Assembly (NCBI GenBank): GCA_036303105.1
Contig: JAXJBF010000103.1
Coordinates: 1-64,000, forward strand
Direction: 5' to 3'
Length of the DNA: 64,000 nt
Source of the DNA: UMGS1590 sp036303105
GTDB taxonomy: Bacteria > Bacillota > Peptococcia > Peptococcales > Peptococcaceae
The notes under the pieces are model-generated. The model saw only the letters and a list, made by a program, of their open reading frames with translations, did no database searches and was not told where the DNA came from. Both the position numbers and the translations under genes were made by a program. Shown one piece after another: positions 49,716 to 59,279 of this stretch. Position 1 is the stretch's first letter. Every line of letters starts with the position of its first letter.

Positions 49716-51095
49716 ATGCTTGATGCATTACTGTTGGCACGTTGGCAGTTTGCCATCACGACGGTTTACCACTTTTTATTTGTGCCGTTGACACTTGGCC
49801 TGTCCATCATGACAGCAATGATTCAAACAAAATATGTTAAGACTGGCGATCCAAAATATAAGACCATGACAAAATTCTGGGGAAAACTTTTCCTGATTAA
49901 CTTTGTCATGGGGGTTGCAACCGGTCTTGTTCAGGAGTTCCAGTTTGGTATGAACTGGTCGGAATACGCACGTTTTATGGGTGACATTTTTGGTGCACCT
50001 CTGGCAATCGAAGCACTGCTTGCATTCTTTATTGAATCGACATTCCTTGGTGTATGGGTGTTCGGTTGGGACCGTCTGCCAAAAGGCGTGCATCTGGCAA
50101 GCATATGGTTGGTAGCGATTGCTTCTAACCTGTCCGCTATGTGGATTTTGGTTGCCAACTCATTTATGCAGCATCCACAGGGCTATGTGCTCAACAATGG
50201 TCGTGTTGAAATGGACAACTTTGCAGAGATTGTTGGCAATTCGTATTTCTTCCATCAATTTGCTCATGTGTTTACCGCTGGTTTGACAACAGCAGCGTTC
50301 TTTATGTTAGGAATTAGTGCTTATCATTTGGTACGTAAGAAAAATGTACCTGTTATGAAATCATCTTTTAAATTTGCTGCTGTTATGGGCTTGATTGCGT
50401 CCATTGCTGTTGCAGGTATTGGTCATATGCAAGGTCAGTATCTGACTGATGAAGTGCCAATGAAAATGGCTGCTATGGAAGCATTATGGAACACGGAAGA
50501 AAGTGCTCCGTTGGCTTTGGTGGCAAATATTGATACAGAAAATCGCGAAAACACCTTTGAAATTTTTGTGCCAGGTTTGCTGAGTTTTATGGCGCACAAT
50601 AACTTTACAGAAGAAGTGCAAGGGATCAATGATCTTCAGGCACAGTATGAACAGGAATACGGTGAAGGCAACTATATTCCTGACGTACCGCTCATGTTCT
50701 GGAGCTTCCGTATCATGGTTGGTGCGGGTATGCTCTTGGTGCTTGCTGCATTGGTTGCGTGCTTCATGGTTAAAACCAAACGTGAAGTTAAGGGCTCTAA
50801 ATTGATGCTGCTGTTTTTACCGGCGATGGCGCTGCCGTATCTGGCCAACTCTTTTGGCTGGATTCTAACAGAAGTGGGCCGTCAGCCGTGGATTGTGTAC
50901 GGTTTGCAGAAGACAGCGGATGCTGTATCGCAGGTTGTCTCTGGTAATGAAGTATTGATTACGCTGGTTGGCTTTACGCTGGTGTACTTGATCTTGGCCA
51001 TCATCGATGTAGGACTGCTCGCACGTGCAGCCAAGAAAGTGGATGATGAAGACAAGAAACCTAAAGCTGCTGAGGAGGGCTCGTTATGGATTTAA
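49716..51095 (+). CDS. cydA: Cytochrome bd quinol oxidase subunit I
   Basis: A 459-residue membrane subunit holding haems b558, b595 and d; reduces oxygen to water with quinol. The first haem ligand H19 is in WQFAITTVYHF, the H186-equivalent is in FFHQFAHVFTAG, and GRQPWIVYG is the quinol-site segment. The Q-loop is short, typical of Bacillota enzymes. ATG 49716 is chosen six bases from AGGAGG; ATG 49710 is too close. In an otherwise anaerobic gene set it probably scavenges oxygen. Overlaps cydB by 10 bases. Confidence 0.97.
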   Translation: MLDALLLARWQFAITTVYHFLFVPLTLGLSIMTAMIQTKYVKTGDPKYKTMTKFWGKLFLINFVMGVATGLVQEFQFGMNWSEYARFMGDIFGAPLAIEALLAFFIESTFLGVWVFGWDRLPKGVHLASIWLVAIASNLSAMWILVANSFMQHPQGYVLNNGRVEMDNFAEIVGNSYFFHQFAHVFTAGLTTAAFFMLGISAYHLVRKKNVPVMKSSFKFAAVMGLIASIAVAGIGHMQGQYLTDEVPMKMAAMEALWNTEESAPLALVANIDTENRENTFEIFVPGLLSFMAHNNFTEEVQGINDLQAQYEQEYGEGNYIPDVPLMFWSFRIMVGAGMLLVLAALVACFMVKTKREVKGSKLMLLFLPAMALPYLANSFGWILTEVGRQPWIVYGLQKTADAVSQVVSGNEVLITLVGFTLVYLILAIIDVGLLARAAKKVDDEDKKPKAAEEGSLWI

Positions 51096-52093
51096 ATGTA
51101 CTTTGGTTTATTCTCATTACGGTGCTGTTCATTGGCTTCTTCTTCCTGGAAGGTTTCGATTACGGTGTAGGTGCGTTGATCCCTATTATTGGGAAAGATG
51201 ACGAAGAACGCCGTGTTGTCTTGAATACGATTGGGCCATTCTGGGATGGCAACGAAGTATGGCTGATCACTGCAGGTGGCGCTATGTTTGCGGCTTTTCC
51301 TCATGTTTATGCAACCATGTTCAGCGGCTGGTATCTGGCTTTGTTCCTGATTCTGTTGGCACTGATTCTTCGTGCTACTGGCATTGAGTTCCGTAGTCAG
51401 AAACCTAGTCTGACTTGGCGTAAGAATTGGGATACTGTTATTGCGGTGACCTCTATCCTTTCGGCAATTCTCTGGGGGGTAGCGGTATCAAATCTCGTTA
51501 TTGGTGTGCCAATTGATGAAAACATGCAGTATGCGGGCAGTTTCTTTACGCTGTTGCGTCCATTCTGTTTGCTGGGCGGTGTGATGCTGGCGCTGATTTT
51601 CTTGTATCATGGTGCCTGCTATCTGATGTTAAAAGCTGGTGAGCAAACTGTCTTGGATCGTGCTCAAGGCATTGCCAACAAGCTTGGCCCTGTGATGATC
51701 GTTGTCACAGTGGTTTGGGTTGTATGGGCGTTTTTCGCTAGCACCATGTTTGAAAACGTGCTTGCCATCGTTGCCATTGCATTGGCAGCTGTGTTTATGA
51801 TTCTGTCGGTGCTTTGCAGCCGTAAACAGGCATCTGGGCTGGCGTTTGTATTCATCGCGCTGGCAATTGCTTGCTGTGTAGCTGGTGTTTTTGCAGGGAT
51901 GTTCCCAAATATCATGATTTCAACACTGAATACAGCGTATAGTCTAGATATTTATAATGCTGCATCTTCTCCAAAAACGCTGAGCTTTATGACCAAGGTT
52001 GCCTTGACCATGGTTCCGATTGTTCTGCTTTATCAGATCTGGTCATTCTATGTGTTCCGCGCTCGTGTCACAAAGAAGACCATAAAATATTGA
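51086..52093 (+). CDS. cydB: Cytochrome bd quinol oxidase subunit II
   Basis: A 335-residue membrane partner of CydA, with LFIGFFFLEGFDYGVG near the N-terminus and GPFWDGNEVWLITAGGAMFAAFP around residue 50 (two adjoining blocks), both diagnostic. About nine helices. GAGGAGGGC in the end of cydA supplies the ribosome site. A hairpin follows before cydD. Confidence 0.97.
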   Translation: MDLNVLWFILITVLFIGFFFLEGFDYGVGALIPIIGKDDEERRVVLNTIGPFWDGNEVWLITAGGAMFAAFPHVYATMFSGWYLALFLILLALILRATGIEFRSQKPSLTWRKNWDTVIAVTSILSAILWGVAVSNLVIGVPIDENMQYAGSFFTLLRPFCLLGGVMLALIFLYHGACYLMLKAGEQTVLDRAQGIANKLGPVMIVVTVVWVVWAFFASTMFENVLAIVAIALAAVFMILSVLCSRKQASGLAFVFIALAIACCVAGVFAGMFPNIMISTLNTAYSLDIYNAASSPKTLSFMTKVALTMVPIVLLYQIWSFYVFRARVTKKTIKY

Positions 52094-52103
52094 TGGGCAT
52101 TGT

Positions 52104-52132
52104 AACGCCTCTCGAAAGGGAGGCGTTTTTTT
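52104..52132 (+). terminator. Hairpin between cydAB and cydDC
   Basis: AACGCCTC (52104-52111) pairs with GAGGCGTT (52120-52127), followed by a seven-T run. It probably lowers cydDC expression relative to the oxidase subunits. Confidence 0.85.
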
Positions 52133-52158
52133 GATACATGGAGAAAGGAGACATTTCC

Positions 52159-53880
52159 ATGGTGGATAAAAAGCTGATGAAAGAAATTGGCGCACAACGG
52201 CTGCTGTTTGTTTTATCGGTGCTTTTCAGTTTGGGTTCAGCTGCAGCTGTGCTGTGGCAGACGTGGATGGTGGCGAAAATTGTTGACGGCATCTTTCTTG
52301 GTGACGCGACAAGAGAAACGCTTGTGAACACCTTTGTGTTGGCAGTGATCGCGTTGGTATTGCGTATAGCTTTGGACTGTGCAGAAGAGCATTGCAGTCT
52401 TAAACTTGCAACTACTATAAAGCTGGATCTGCGAGAGAAGATTATCAATAAATTGGGCTCTTTGTCACCAGTTCAGTCAGCAGCCTTTCAGAGTGGTGGC
52501 TTGCTTAATCTGCTCTATGACGGCATCGACACCTTGGAAAGTTATTTTAGTGGGTATTTGCCACAATTGTTTAAAGCCGTTTTTATTCCGGTGTTATTTT
52601 TGCTGGTTGTGTTTCCAAAGGATGTCTTGAGCGCTGTAGTGATGTTGGTGACGTTGCCGTTGATTCCGATATTTATGGTGCTGATTGGGAAATGGACCAA
52701 ACGCGAAAGTGTACGGCAATGGGTATTGTTGACACGATTTGCTGCTTTTTTAGAGGATGTACTGCAAGGTTTAATGACGCTAAAAAGTCTTGGACGCAGC
52801 AAACAACAGGGAGAAAAAATCGGAGACATCAGCGAAGCTTATCGTCGTGCCACATTTCAAGTTCAAAGATGGGCGTTTATTTCTTCATTGGCTCTTGAAT
52901 TGGTGGCGACCATTGCGATTGCGATGGTTGCTGTTGGTTTGGGATTGCGTTTATGCAATGGATCGCTGTCGTTTTTGATTGGTTTCTATATTCTTCTTTT
53001 GGCACCGGAATATTATCAGCCAATGCGCACCTTGGGGCAATATTTTCATTCTGGCATCAACGCTCAGGAAGCCAGTAACAGCATCTATGCTTTTTTAGAA
53101 ACAGAGCCATGGGAAATGGTCGATGGAACTTTTATAGGTGGTCAGATAAAAAGTATTCGCTTAGAGCATGTCAGTTATCGTTATCCTGGCGCCGCGCAAG
53201 ATGCAGTGCAGGATGTATCCCTTGAATTAAGTGCGGGGCATTCTATTGCATTTGCTGGCGATAGTGGTAGTGGAAAAACCACGTTGATGATGCTGGCAAT
53301 GGGATTCCTTCGGCCAACGAGTGGCTGCGTCTATGTTAATGATGTGCCCTTGTCTCAGTGGCAGAGGACTGCCTATCATGATCGTGTGGCGGCGGTGTTG
53401 CAGACACCTTATATTTTTCAAGGGAGTGTTCTGGAAAATATTGTTTTTGCCAATGAGCTCTCTCCAGAGGTTCGTAACCAGGCGGAAATGATTGCCGATC
53501 GGGTTGGGTTGTCGCATTTGCTGCGTACAACACCAACTGGATTAGACACACGTATTGGTCAAGGTGGACAACAGCTTTCGGGTGGCCAAACAGCGCTGCT
53601 TCTGGTGGCGCGTGCGCTTTATCGTGACAGTGATGTATTGTTTTTTGATGAAATGACCGATAACCTGGATGTGGAGAGCGAACGGGCGCTGGTGGATGCT
53701 TTAGATCGTTTACTTGCTGGTCGGGCGACATGGATTATAGCGCATCGTTTGCAGACCTTGCGCAAGGTTGATCGTATTTATGTTATGCGTCACGGCCGTG
53801 TTGTTTCATCAGGGCGTTATGAAGATGTTGTTGATGCAGGCGGGCATTTTATTGCAAAGGAGGCTGAGGTGCATGCGTAA
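52159..53880 (+). CDS. cydD: CydD: ABC exporter half-transporter for cytochrome bd assembly
   Basis: A 573-residue fused membrane-ATPase protein. Six helices occupy about residues 15-310. The ATPase follows with Walker A AGDSGSGKTTLM, signature QQLSGGQTALLLVARAL and Walker B VLFFDEMTDNLD. With CydC it exports cysteine/glutathione or moves haem as needed to mature cytochrome bd. Walker B has the catalytic glutamate, and the H-loop is IIAHRL. The start at 52159 follows GAGAAAGGAG. Confidence 0.93.
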   Translation: MVDKKLMKEIGAQRLLFVLSVLFSLGSAAAVLWQTWMVAKIVDGIFLGDATRETLVNTFVLAVIALVLRIALDCAEEHCSLKLATTIKLDLREKIINKLGSLSPVQSAAFQSGGLLNLLYDGIDTLESYFSGYLPQLFKAVFIPVLFLLVVFPKDVLSAVVMLVTLPLIPIFMVLIGKWTKRESVRQWVLLTRFAAFLEDVLQGLMTLKSLGRSKQQGEKIGDISEAYRRATFQVQRWAFISSLALELVATIAIAMVAVGLGLRLCNGSLSFLIGFYILLLAPEYYQPMRTLGQYFHSGINAQEASNSIYAFLETEPWEMVDGTFIGGQIKSIRLEHVSYRYPGAAQDAVQDVSLELSAGHSIAFAGDSGSGKTTLMMLAMGFLRPTSGCVYVNDVPLSQWQRTAYHDRVAAVLQTPYIFQGSVLENIVFANELSPEVRNQAEMIADRVGLSHLLRTTPTGLDTRIGQGGQQLSGGQTALLLVARALYRDSDVLFFDEMTDNLDVESERALVDALDRLLAGRATWIIAHRLQTLRKVDRIYVMRHGRVVSSGRYEDVVDAGGHFIAKEAEVHA

Positions 53881-55603
53881 AACGATTGCTTGGCTGTTGC
53901 AGCTTCTAAAACCATATCGCTGGCGTGTGTTACTTGGGAGCCTTTTGGTGGCGTTGACAGTGCTGGGCAATGTGGGGCTGTTGGCAACATCTGGCCTGCT
54001 TTTATCGAAGGCAGCAATAACACCGGAAGTGTTGTTGCTGATGCCATTGATTACAGGCGTACGTTTCTTTGGAATTGGTCGTGCTGTTTTGCGTTATGCA
54101 GAAAGACTCTTGAATCACAGCATTGCCTTTCGTATCTTAGGTCACTTGCGTAAAGACTTTTATGATCATTTGGAACCGTTGGTTCCTGATGCGTTTCCGA
54201 ACTATGCGCAAGGGAAGCTATACAATCAATTTGTTACAGACATCAACGTGCTGCAGTTTTTCTATTTGAAGGCAGTTTCTGTTCCGGTGGGCTGCGTGTT
54301 CATTTATACAGTATGTGCTTTATTTTTGGCGTTTTATGAACCATCGCTTGTTCCAATGCTGTTACTTGGGCAAGTGATTGCAGGGCTGCTTGTGCCGGCG
54401 GTAACGGTTTCTGGTGGCCGTGCCAAGAAATACCAAGCGGCAGAGTGGCAGTCGGCGTTGTCCGAGCAATTTTTAGATTATAAAAAAGGGCTTGTTGATT
54501 TGCATCTGTTTGGGAAAATAACATTGGTGCAGCGTTCGATGGCTGAAAAGGTTCAACAATTTACCTTGCTGCATGCACGTATGAGTTTGAAGAAAAAAAT
54601 CGTTAGCCGCTTAACGTTTGCGCTTAGCCATTTGAGTATGTTGTTGGCGTTATGGATGATGATTCCCGCGGTACGTGATGGCAGATTGCCAGGTGTTGAT
54701 GTAGCTATGTTGGCACTTTTGATACTTGCTAGTTATGAAGCGGTGCTGCAGATGCCTGAAGCAGTGCTGCAAATGGATGAATCTGTGGCTGCTGCTGAGG
54801 AAATGCGAACAGTCTATGAAAAGGCGGTGCCTCAACATCGGACGGAAGCTGTTACTTTGCCACAATCGTTAGTGATTGAGGCTAAGAATGTTGACTTCCA
54901 TTATCATCAGGAAGGCCGGTGTTTTATTGAAGGTTTGACACTTTCTATTCCGCAAGGACAGCATATAGCTATTGTTGGGGAAAGTGGTAGTGGGAAATCT
55001 TCGCTGGCACGTATTTTTTCAGGTTTATGGCAGATCGACAGTGGTCGCTTGACGCTTGGCGGCCATGAGTATTCAGCCATCGATCAGGAAACGTTGCATC
55101 GTTATGTAGCGAGCGTGGATCAGGAAAGTTATTTCTTTTACACAACCATTCGAGAAAACATGCAACTTGCTAATCCTTCTGTTAGTGACACAGCCATTTG
55201 GCAGGCACTGGCCATGGTGGAGTTGGATGATGTTGTAAAAGAACTGTCAGGTGGATTGGATGCCACGTTGGCAGAAAATGCGGCAATGCTTTCTGGCGGT
55301 CAGCGCCAGCGCTTGGCCATTGCACGAATGGTTGTTCAGGATCCGAAAATTGTAATTCTTGATGAAGCTTTACAAAAGCTGGATAAGCGCTTGGCAGAAA
55401 GAATTTTTGAACGCCTTCTTCATTGGGGCGAAGGACGTACGATGATTATTATTAGCCATAGCTTAGAAATGTTAGATAAGCTTGACTTTTCATACGTTCT
55501 TTCGTATGGTAGAATCATTGAGCAGGGATCGCATGAGCGGCTCCTTGCCAATCCAAATGGCCATTATCGGGCCTTGTATGACATTGAACAATCACAATTT
55601 TGA
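53873..55603 (+). CDS. cydC: CydC: ABC exporter half-transporter for cytochrome bd assembly
   Basis: A 576-residue partner of CydD. Six helices in the first 300 residues, then Walker A VGESGSGKSSLARI, signature AMLSGGQRQRLAIARM and Walker B IVILDEALQKLD, H-loop IIISHSLEML. The start at 53873 (MRKTIAWLL) overlaps the cydD stop by 8 bases behind AAAGGAGG. Both subunits keep complete catalytic motifs. Confidence 0.93.
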   Translation: MRKTIAWLLQLLKPYRWRVLLGSLLVALTVLGNVGLLATSGLLLSKAAITPEVLLLMPLITGVRFFGIGRAVLRYAERLLNHSIAFRILGHLRKDFYDHLEPLVPDAFPNYAQGKLYNQFVTDINVLQFFYLKAVSVPVGCVFIYTVCALFLAFYEPSLVPMLLLGQVIAGLLVPAVTVSGGRAKKYQAAEWQSALSEQFLDYKKGLVDLHLFGKITLVQRSMAEKVQQFTLLHARMSLKKKIVSRLTFALSHLSMLLALWMMIPAVRDGRLPGVDVAMLALLILASYEAVLQMPEAVLQMDESVAAAEEMRTVYEKAVPQHRTEAVTLPQSLVIEAKNVDFHYHQEGRCFIEGLTLSIPQGQHIAIVGESGSGKSSLARIFSGLWQIDSGRLTLGGHEYSAIDQETLHRYVASVDQESYFFYTTIRENMQLANPSVSDTAIWQALAMVELDDVVKELSGGLDATLAENAAMLSGGQRQRLAIARMVVQDPKIVILDEALQKLDKRLAERIFERLLHWGEGRTMIIISHSLEMLDKLDFSYVLSYGRIIEQGSHERLLANPNGHYRALYDIEQSQF

Positions 55604-55614
55604 GGAGGAGAATC

Positions 55615-56430
55615 ATGTATCGATTGCAAACACATAACGGCCTAGTCTGGGTAGAAGCAGACGCATTGGCCAACGCACCGGATATTGTCCATGCTTTTTC
55701 TACGCGCCATGGTGGACGCAGTGGTTTTCCTTATCAATCACTGAACCTGGGGCTGCACACAAATGATGATATAATGACTGTGCGCAGCAACCGCGACCGC
55801 TTTGTGACAAATTTTGGCATCAGTCCAAATGAAGTGGTTAGCCTACACTTCATTCACTCGAATAAGGTGCTTGAAGTAAGCGCGAAAGATGGTGGAAAAG
55901 GTTTTCACTCGCCAAAAGATGCTTTGGGTGATGCGGATGGAATGATTACCAATGTACCACGGCGGGCATTGTTCGTTACCTACGCAGACTGTGTACCTGT
56001 TTTGTTTTATGACCCAACGCATCGTGCTATTGGAGCTTGCCATGCAGGTTGGCGTGGAACAGTGGATGGTATTGTCATGGAGACAGTAAAGGCAATGCAA
56101 AATGCCTATGGAACGGAACCAGGTGATTTGCAGGCGGTTGTTGGGCCGGCGATTGATCCGGATCACTTTGAAGTGGGACGGGAAGTTGTTGATGCAGTCA
56201 TTGCTCATGCAGTGGTACCGGGACGGCTGTTGCAGTCGCGTAAAAATGGAAAGTATCTGTTCAATATCTGGCAGGCCAATATTGATCAGTTGACGACGAT
56301 AGGCGTAGCACGAGAAAATATTACATTGATAGATTTATCTACGTTTGCACGAGATGATCTGTTTTTCTCTCATCGTCGTCGTTTTGGTGGAGAAGTGGGC
56401 CGTCAGGCTGCGTTTATTATGCTGAAATAG
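55615..56430 (+). CDS. pgeF: Laccase-domain peptidoglycan editing factor / purine nucleoside phosphorylase-like
   Basis: A 271-residue YfiH/DUF152 protein. Metal-binding residues are in VSLHFIHSNKV, VTYADCVPVLFYD and IGACHAGWRGTVDGI. Members have been described as peptidoglycan editing factors and as purine nucleoside phosphorylases/adenosine deaminases with a single cysteine-histidine metal site. TGAGGAGGAG precedes the ATG, 11 bases after the cydC stop, so it is read as part of the cyd transcript. Confidence 0.9.
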   Translation: MYRLQTHNGLVWVEADALANAPDIVHAFSTRHGGRSGFPYQSLNLGLHTNDDIMTVRSNRDRFVTNFGISPNEVVSLHFIHSNKVLEVSAKDGGKGFHSPKDALGDADGMITNVPRRALFVTYADCVPVLFYDPTHRAIGACHAGWRGTVDGIVMETVKAMQNAYGTEPGDLQAVVGPAIDPDHFEVGREVVDAVIAHAVVPGRLLQSRKNGKYLFNIWQANIDQLTTIGVARENITLIDLSTFARDDLFFSHRRRFGGEVGRQAAFIMLK

Positions 56431-56437
56431 GAGAAAA

Positions 56438-57139
56438 ATGATGTTGTCGAAACGACTGGAAGCCGTTGCGTCATGTGTGCCCGACGGGGTTCGCATGGCA
56501 GACATCGGATGTGATCATGCCTACTTGCCAATTGCATTGCTTGAGCGTGGACAAGTGGCCTATGCGATTGGTTGTGACCTTCATGAAGGGCCATTGGCTG
56601 CAGCCAAAAAGAATGCTGCTCGCTCTGGTATTGATATGTCTTTGCTGGAGCTGCGTTTAGGCGATGGTCTTGCGGCATTGACCCCTGGTGAAGTGGATGT
56701 CGTGACCTTGGCAGGAATGGGTGCTGGTCTCATGGTGGAAATATTGTCAGCTGAACCCAAAGTTGTGGCTGATTTACAACGTATTGTGGTGTTGCCAAAT
56801 GTAGCACCATGGTTGCTGCGACGTTGGGGTATGGAACAAGGATTTGCGGTTGGTGAAGAACAAGTGGTTTATGACAACGGCCATTTTTATGAAGTGTTTA
56901 CGCTGACACGTCAAACAACACCATTTACCTATAGTGAAACAGAATTGTATTTTGGTATTCATTTATTGACGCGGTGTGATGATGTGACGTGCGCCTATTT
57001 TGAAGAGCGCTGGAAAAGCGATGAACGTTTGTTGGATACTTGGGCACCGCTGGTAAAAAGCCATCAAGAGCTTAACGTTAAGTATGAGCACTTACTGAAA
57101 TTGTGGGACAGTTGGAGGAATGAGCGATCATGCGAGTAA
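56438..57139 (+). CDS. trmK: tRNA (adenine(22)-N1)-methyltransferase
   Basis: A 233-residue SAM enzyme (YqfN/TrmK) methylating A22 of tRNAs. Motifs are MADIGCDHAYLPIALLERG, DLHEGPLAAAKKNA and VDVVTLAGMGAGLM; the LPNVAPWLLRRWG segment is family specific. A double ATG (56438, 56441) leaves the start ambiguous by one codon. It overlaps the following Nif3 gene by 10 bases, a pairing conserved across Bacillota. Confidence 0.93.
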   Translation: MMLSKRLEAVASCVPDGVRMADIGCDHAYLPIALLERGQVAYAIGCDLHEGPLAAAKKNAARSGIDMSLLELRLGDGLAALTPGEVDVVTLAGMGAGLMVEILSAEPKVVADLQRIVVLPNVAPWLLRRWGMEQGFAVGEEQVVYDNGHFYEVFTLTRQTTPFTYSETELYFGIHLLTRCDDVTCAYFEERWKSDERLLDTWAPLVKSHQELNVKYEHLLKLWDSWRNERSCE

Positions 57140-58233
57140 AAGACATTATGCAACAGATAGAACATCTGGCACCGACAATGCTCAAAGAAGACTGGGACAA
57201 TGTAGGTTTGCAGATTGGGGATCCAGCGGCAGAAGTGAAACGTGTGCTTTTGGCGTTGACGCCATCGCTGACAGTTGTTGAGGAAGCGATTGAAAAGCAT
57301 GCAGACCTTATTGTTACACATCATCCGTTTATCTTTAAAGGCGTGAAAACTTTACGAACAGATACAGCTATTGGGCGCATGAGCCAACTTTGCTTAAAGC
57401 ATGATGTTGCGCTGTACGCTGCACATACCAATCTGGATATTGCTCGTGGTGGGGTGAATGATGTTCTCGCAGAGCGGTTGGGATTGGTAGATGTTGAAGG
57501 CCTAGAAGAAACACTGGCAACACCGCGTTATAAAGTGGTAGTCTTTGTGCCGATCAGCCATCTTGAAACAGTGAAAACCGCGTTGTTTGAGGCAGGTGCA
57601 GGCTGGCAGGGCAATTATGATGCCTGTGCTTGGTCAGTTGCCGGACAGGGGCAGTTCCGACCACTGCAAGGTGCTGATCCATATCTTGGGCAAGTTGGTG
57701 CAGTGGAAGAGGTGGCGGAAGCCCGTCTGGAAGTTTTGGTTGACCATGCTGTGCTGGCTAAGGTGTTGACGGCATTGCGCCAGTCTCATCCATATGAAGA
57801 GCCGGCGTACGATGTGTTTGTTAACGAGGCCAGTGTGGAACGGGAAAGCCTTGGACGGATCGGTCGTTTGCCGCAGCCAAAAGCGTTTGTGGAATGGTTG
57901 GACGATGTCAAAAGTAGTTTAAACCTGCCTGTTATTTCATTTGCTGGTCCAACAAATACTCAGGTAGAACGCGTAGCACTTTGTGGCGGTAGTGCTACAG
58001 AATTTTTGCATCGCGCCAAACAGCTTGGTGCTGATGTATATGTAACAGGGGACATGAAATATCACGATGCCCAGCAGGCAGTGGAGCTTGGTTTGCCAAT
58101 GGTGGATGTTTCGCATTACGCTGGTGAACGGCCAGTATTGGCGCGTTTATCATCGTATCTCACAGAGTCTTTTGGTGACATGCTGGACGTGATCATTTCA
58201 GAGAATGAAGAAAATTTTATTCAATATCGTTAA
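57130..58233 (+). CDS. Nif3-like dinuclear metal-centre protein
   Basis: A 367-residue YqfO/NIF3 family protein (possible GTP cyclohydrolase I type 2 fold, activity unproven). Metal ligands are in LIVTHHPFIFKG, YAAHTNLDIARGGVND and VTGDMKYHDAQQAVELG, DVSHYAGE. The central 100-residue insert (PII-like domain) typical of Bacillota homologues is present (VVFVPISHLETVKTALFEAG). TGGAGGAATGAG supplies the ribosome site. Confidence 0.92.
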   Translation: MRVKDIMQQIEHLAPTMLKEDWDNVGLQIGDPAAEVKRVLLALTPSLTVVEEAIEKHADLIVTHHPFIFKGVKTLRTDTAIGRMSQLCLKHDVALYAAHTNLDIARGGVNDVLAERLGLVDVEGLEETLATPRYKVVVFVPISHLETVKTALFEAGAGWQGNYDACAWSVAGQGQFRPLQGADPYLGQVGAVEEVAEARLEVLVDHAVLAKVLTALRQSHPYEEPAYDVFVNEASVERESLGRIGRLPQPKAFVEWLDDVKSSLNLPVISFAGPTNTQVERVALCGGSATEFLHRAKQLGADVYVTGDMKYHDAQQAVELGLPMVDVSHYAGERPVLARLSSYLTESFGDMLDVIISENEENFIQYR

Positions 58234-58253
58234 TTTTGGGGGATGATTGAAAT

Positions 58254-59279
58254 ATGAGAAAGTGGATGAAGAAAGCAGCTGCACTACTCCTTTGTGGAGC
58301 GATGACCGTTGGGCTGATGGCCTGCGGCAGTGATGAAGCAACAACAGAAAATGTAGCTTCAAGTGCACCAGCAGCATCACAGGAACAAACCACCAATGTT
58401 GTTCGTGTGGGTGTGCTCAGTATTGCGGACAGCCTGCCGATTTTTGCGGCTGAACAGGAAAACATGTTTGCTGATGCAGGGTTGAATGTTGAAATCTATC
58501 CTTTTGCCAGCAGCTCTGACCAATCAAAAGCGGTGGAAGCTGGCGAATTGGATGTTGTGATGAACGACATGATCGTGCAAAGCTTGATGAAAAAAGCCGA
58601 TACCAATACGAAGGTGGTAAGTTTGGCTTTTGGTGCTACGCAGCAGGAAGGGCGTTTTGTAGTGGTGGCAGCGCCAAACAGTGGAATCACGAAACCTGAA
58701 GATCTTGCGGGAAAACGTGTGGCAATTTCAACCAATACCATGATGGAATATCTGATGAATCAATATGAAAAATACTATAATTTGGATGCGGATAGTATTG
58801 AATTGGTAAATATGCCAGACTTGATGCTGCGTGTAGAAACGCTGCTTCAGGGCAATGATATTGATGCAGCTATTTTGCCAGATCCGTTGGCAGCATTTGC
58901 ACTTGCCAATGGGGGAATTAGCGTGATTGACGATACGACATTAGATGAAAATTATTCTCAGTCAGTTTATCTTGCAACGGATGCGTTTATCGATCATAAC
59001 AAAAGCACATTGGATACATTTATGAACGTGCTTTTCCAGGCAATGAATGATATTAATGAGAATCCTGATAAATATCGTGAACTTTTGATGGAAAAAGCAA
59101 AGGTACCAGAACAATTACAGGAAAATTATCCGATGCCTACCTTCACGCCAGGAGCCGTACCAACGGAACAGGAAGTGGCGCGTTTGGAAGCGTGGATGGT
59201 AGAAAACCAACTGCTTGATAAAGTATATAGTTATCATGATCTTATTGATACGTCTTATGTGAAAGAGGATGCAAAGTGA
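58254..59279 (+). CDS. ABC transporter substrate-binding lipoprotein 2 (NitT/TauT/ThiY-like)
   Basis: A 341-residue lipoprotein with lipobox LMAC (C24). The mature domain begins VVRVGVLSIADSLPIFAAEQ, and GKRVAISTNTMMEYLMNQY forms the ligand hinge region; this is the NMT1/SsuA-like class binding sulfonates, nitrate or thiamine precursors. Only 20 bases separate it from the Nif3 gene, and it overlaps the ATPase gene by 4. No TPP riboswitch lies upstream. Confidence 0.88.
   Translation: MRKWMKKAAALLLCGAMTVGLMACGSDEATTENVASSAPAASQEQTTNVVRVGVLSIADSLPIFAAEQENMFADAGLNVEIYPFASSSDQSKAVEAGELDVVMNDMIVQSLMKKADTNTKVVSLAFGATQQEGRFVVVAAPNSGITKPEDLAGKRVAISTNTMMEYLMNQYEKYYNLDADSIELVNMPDLMLRVETLLQGNDIDAAILPDPLAAFALANGGISVIDDTTLDENYSQSVYLATDAFIDHNKSTLDTFMNVLFQAMNDINENPDKYRELLMEKAKVPEQLQENYPMPTFTPGAVPTEQEVARLEAWMVENQLLDKVYSYHDLIDTSYVKEDAK

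Noticed and set aside
58234..58253. TPP riboswitch before the second ABC transporter
   Set aside because: Just 20 bases separate it from the Nif3 gene, and no thi-box sequence is present, so a thiamine-precursor role cannot be supported from regulation.
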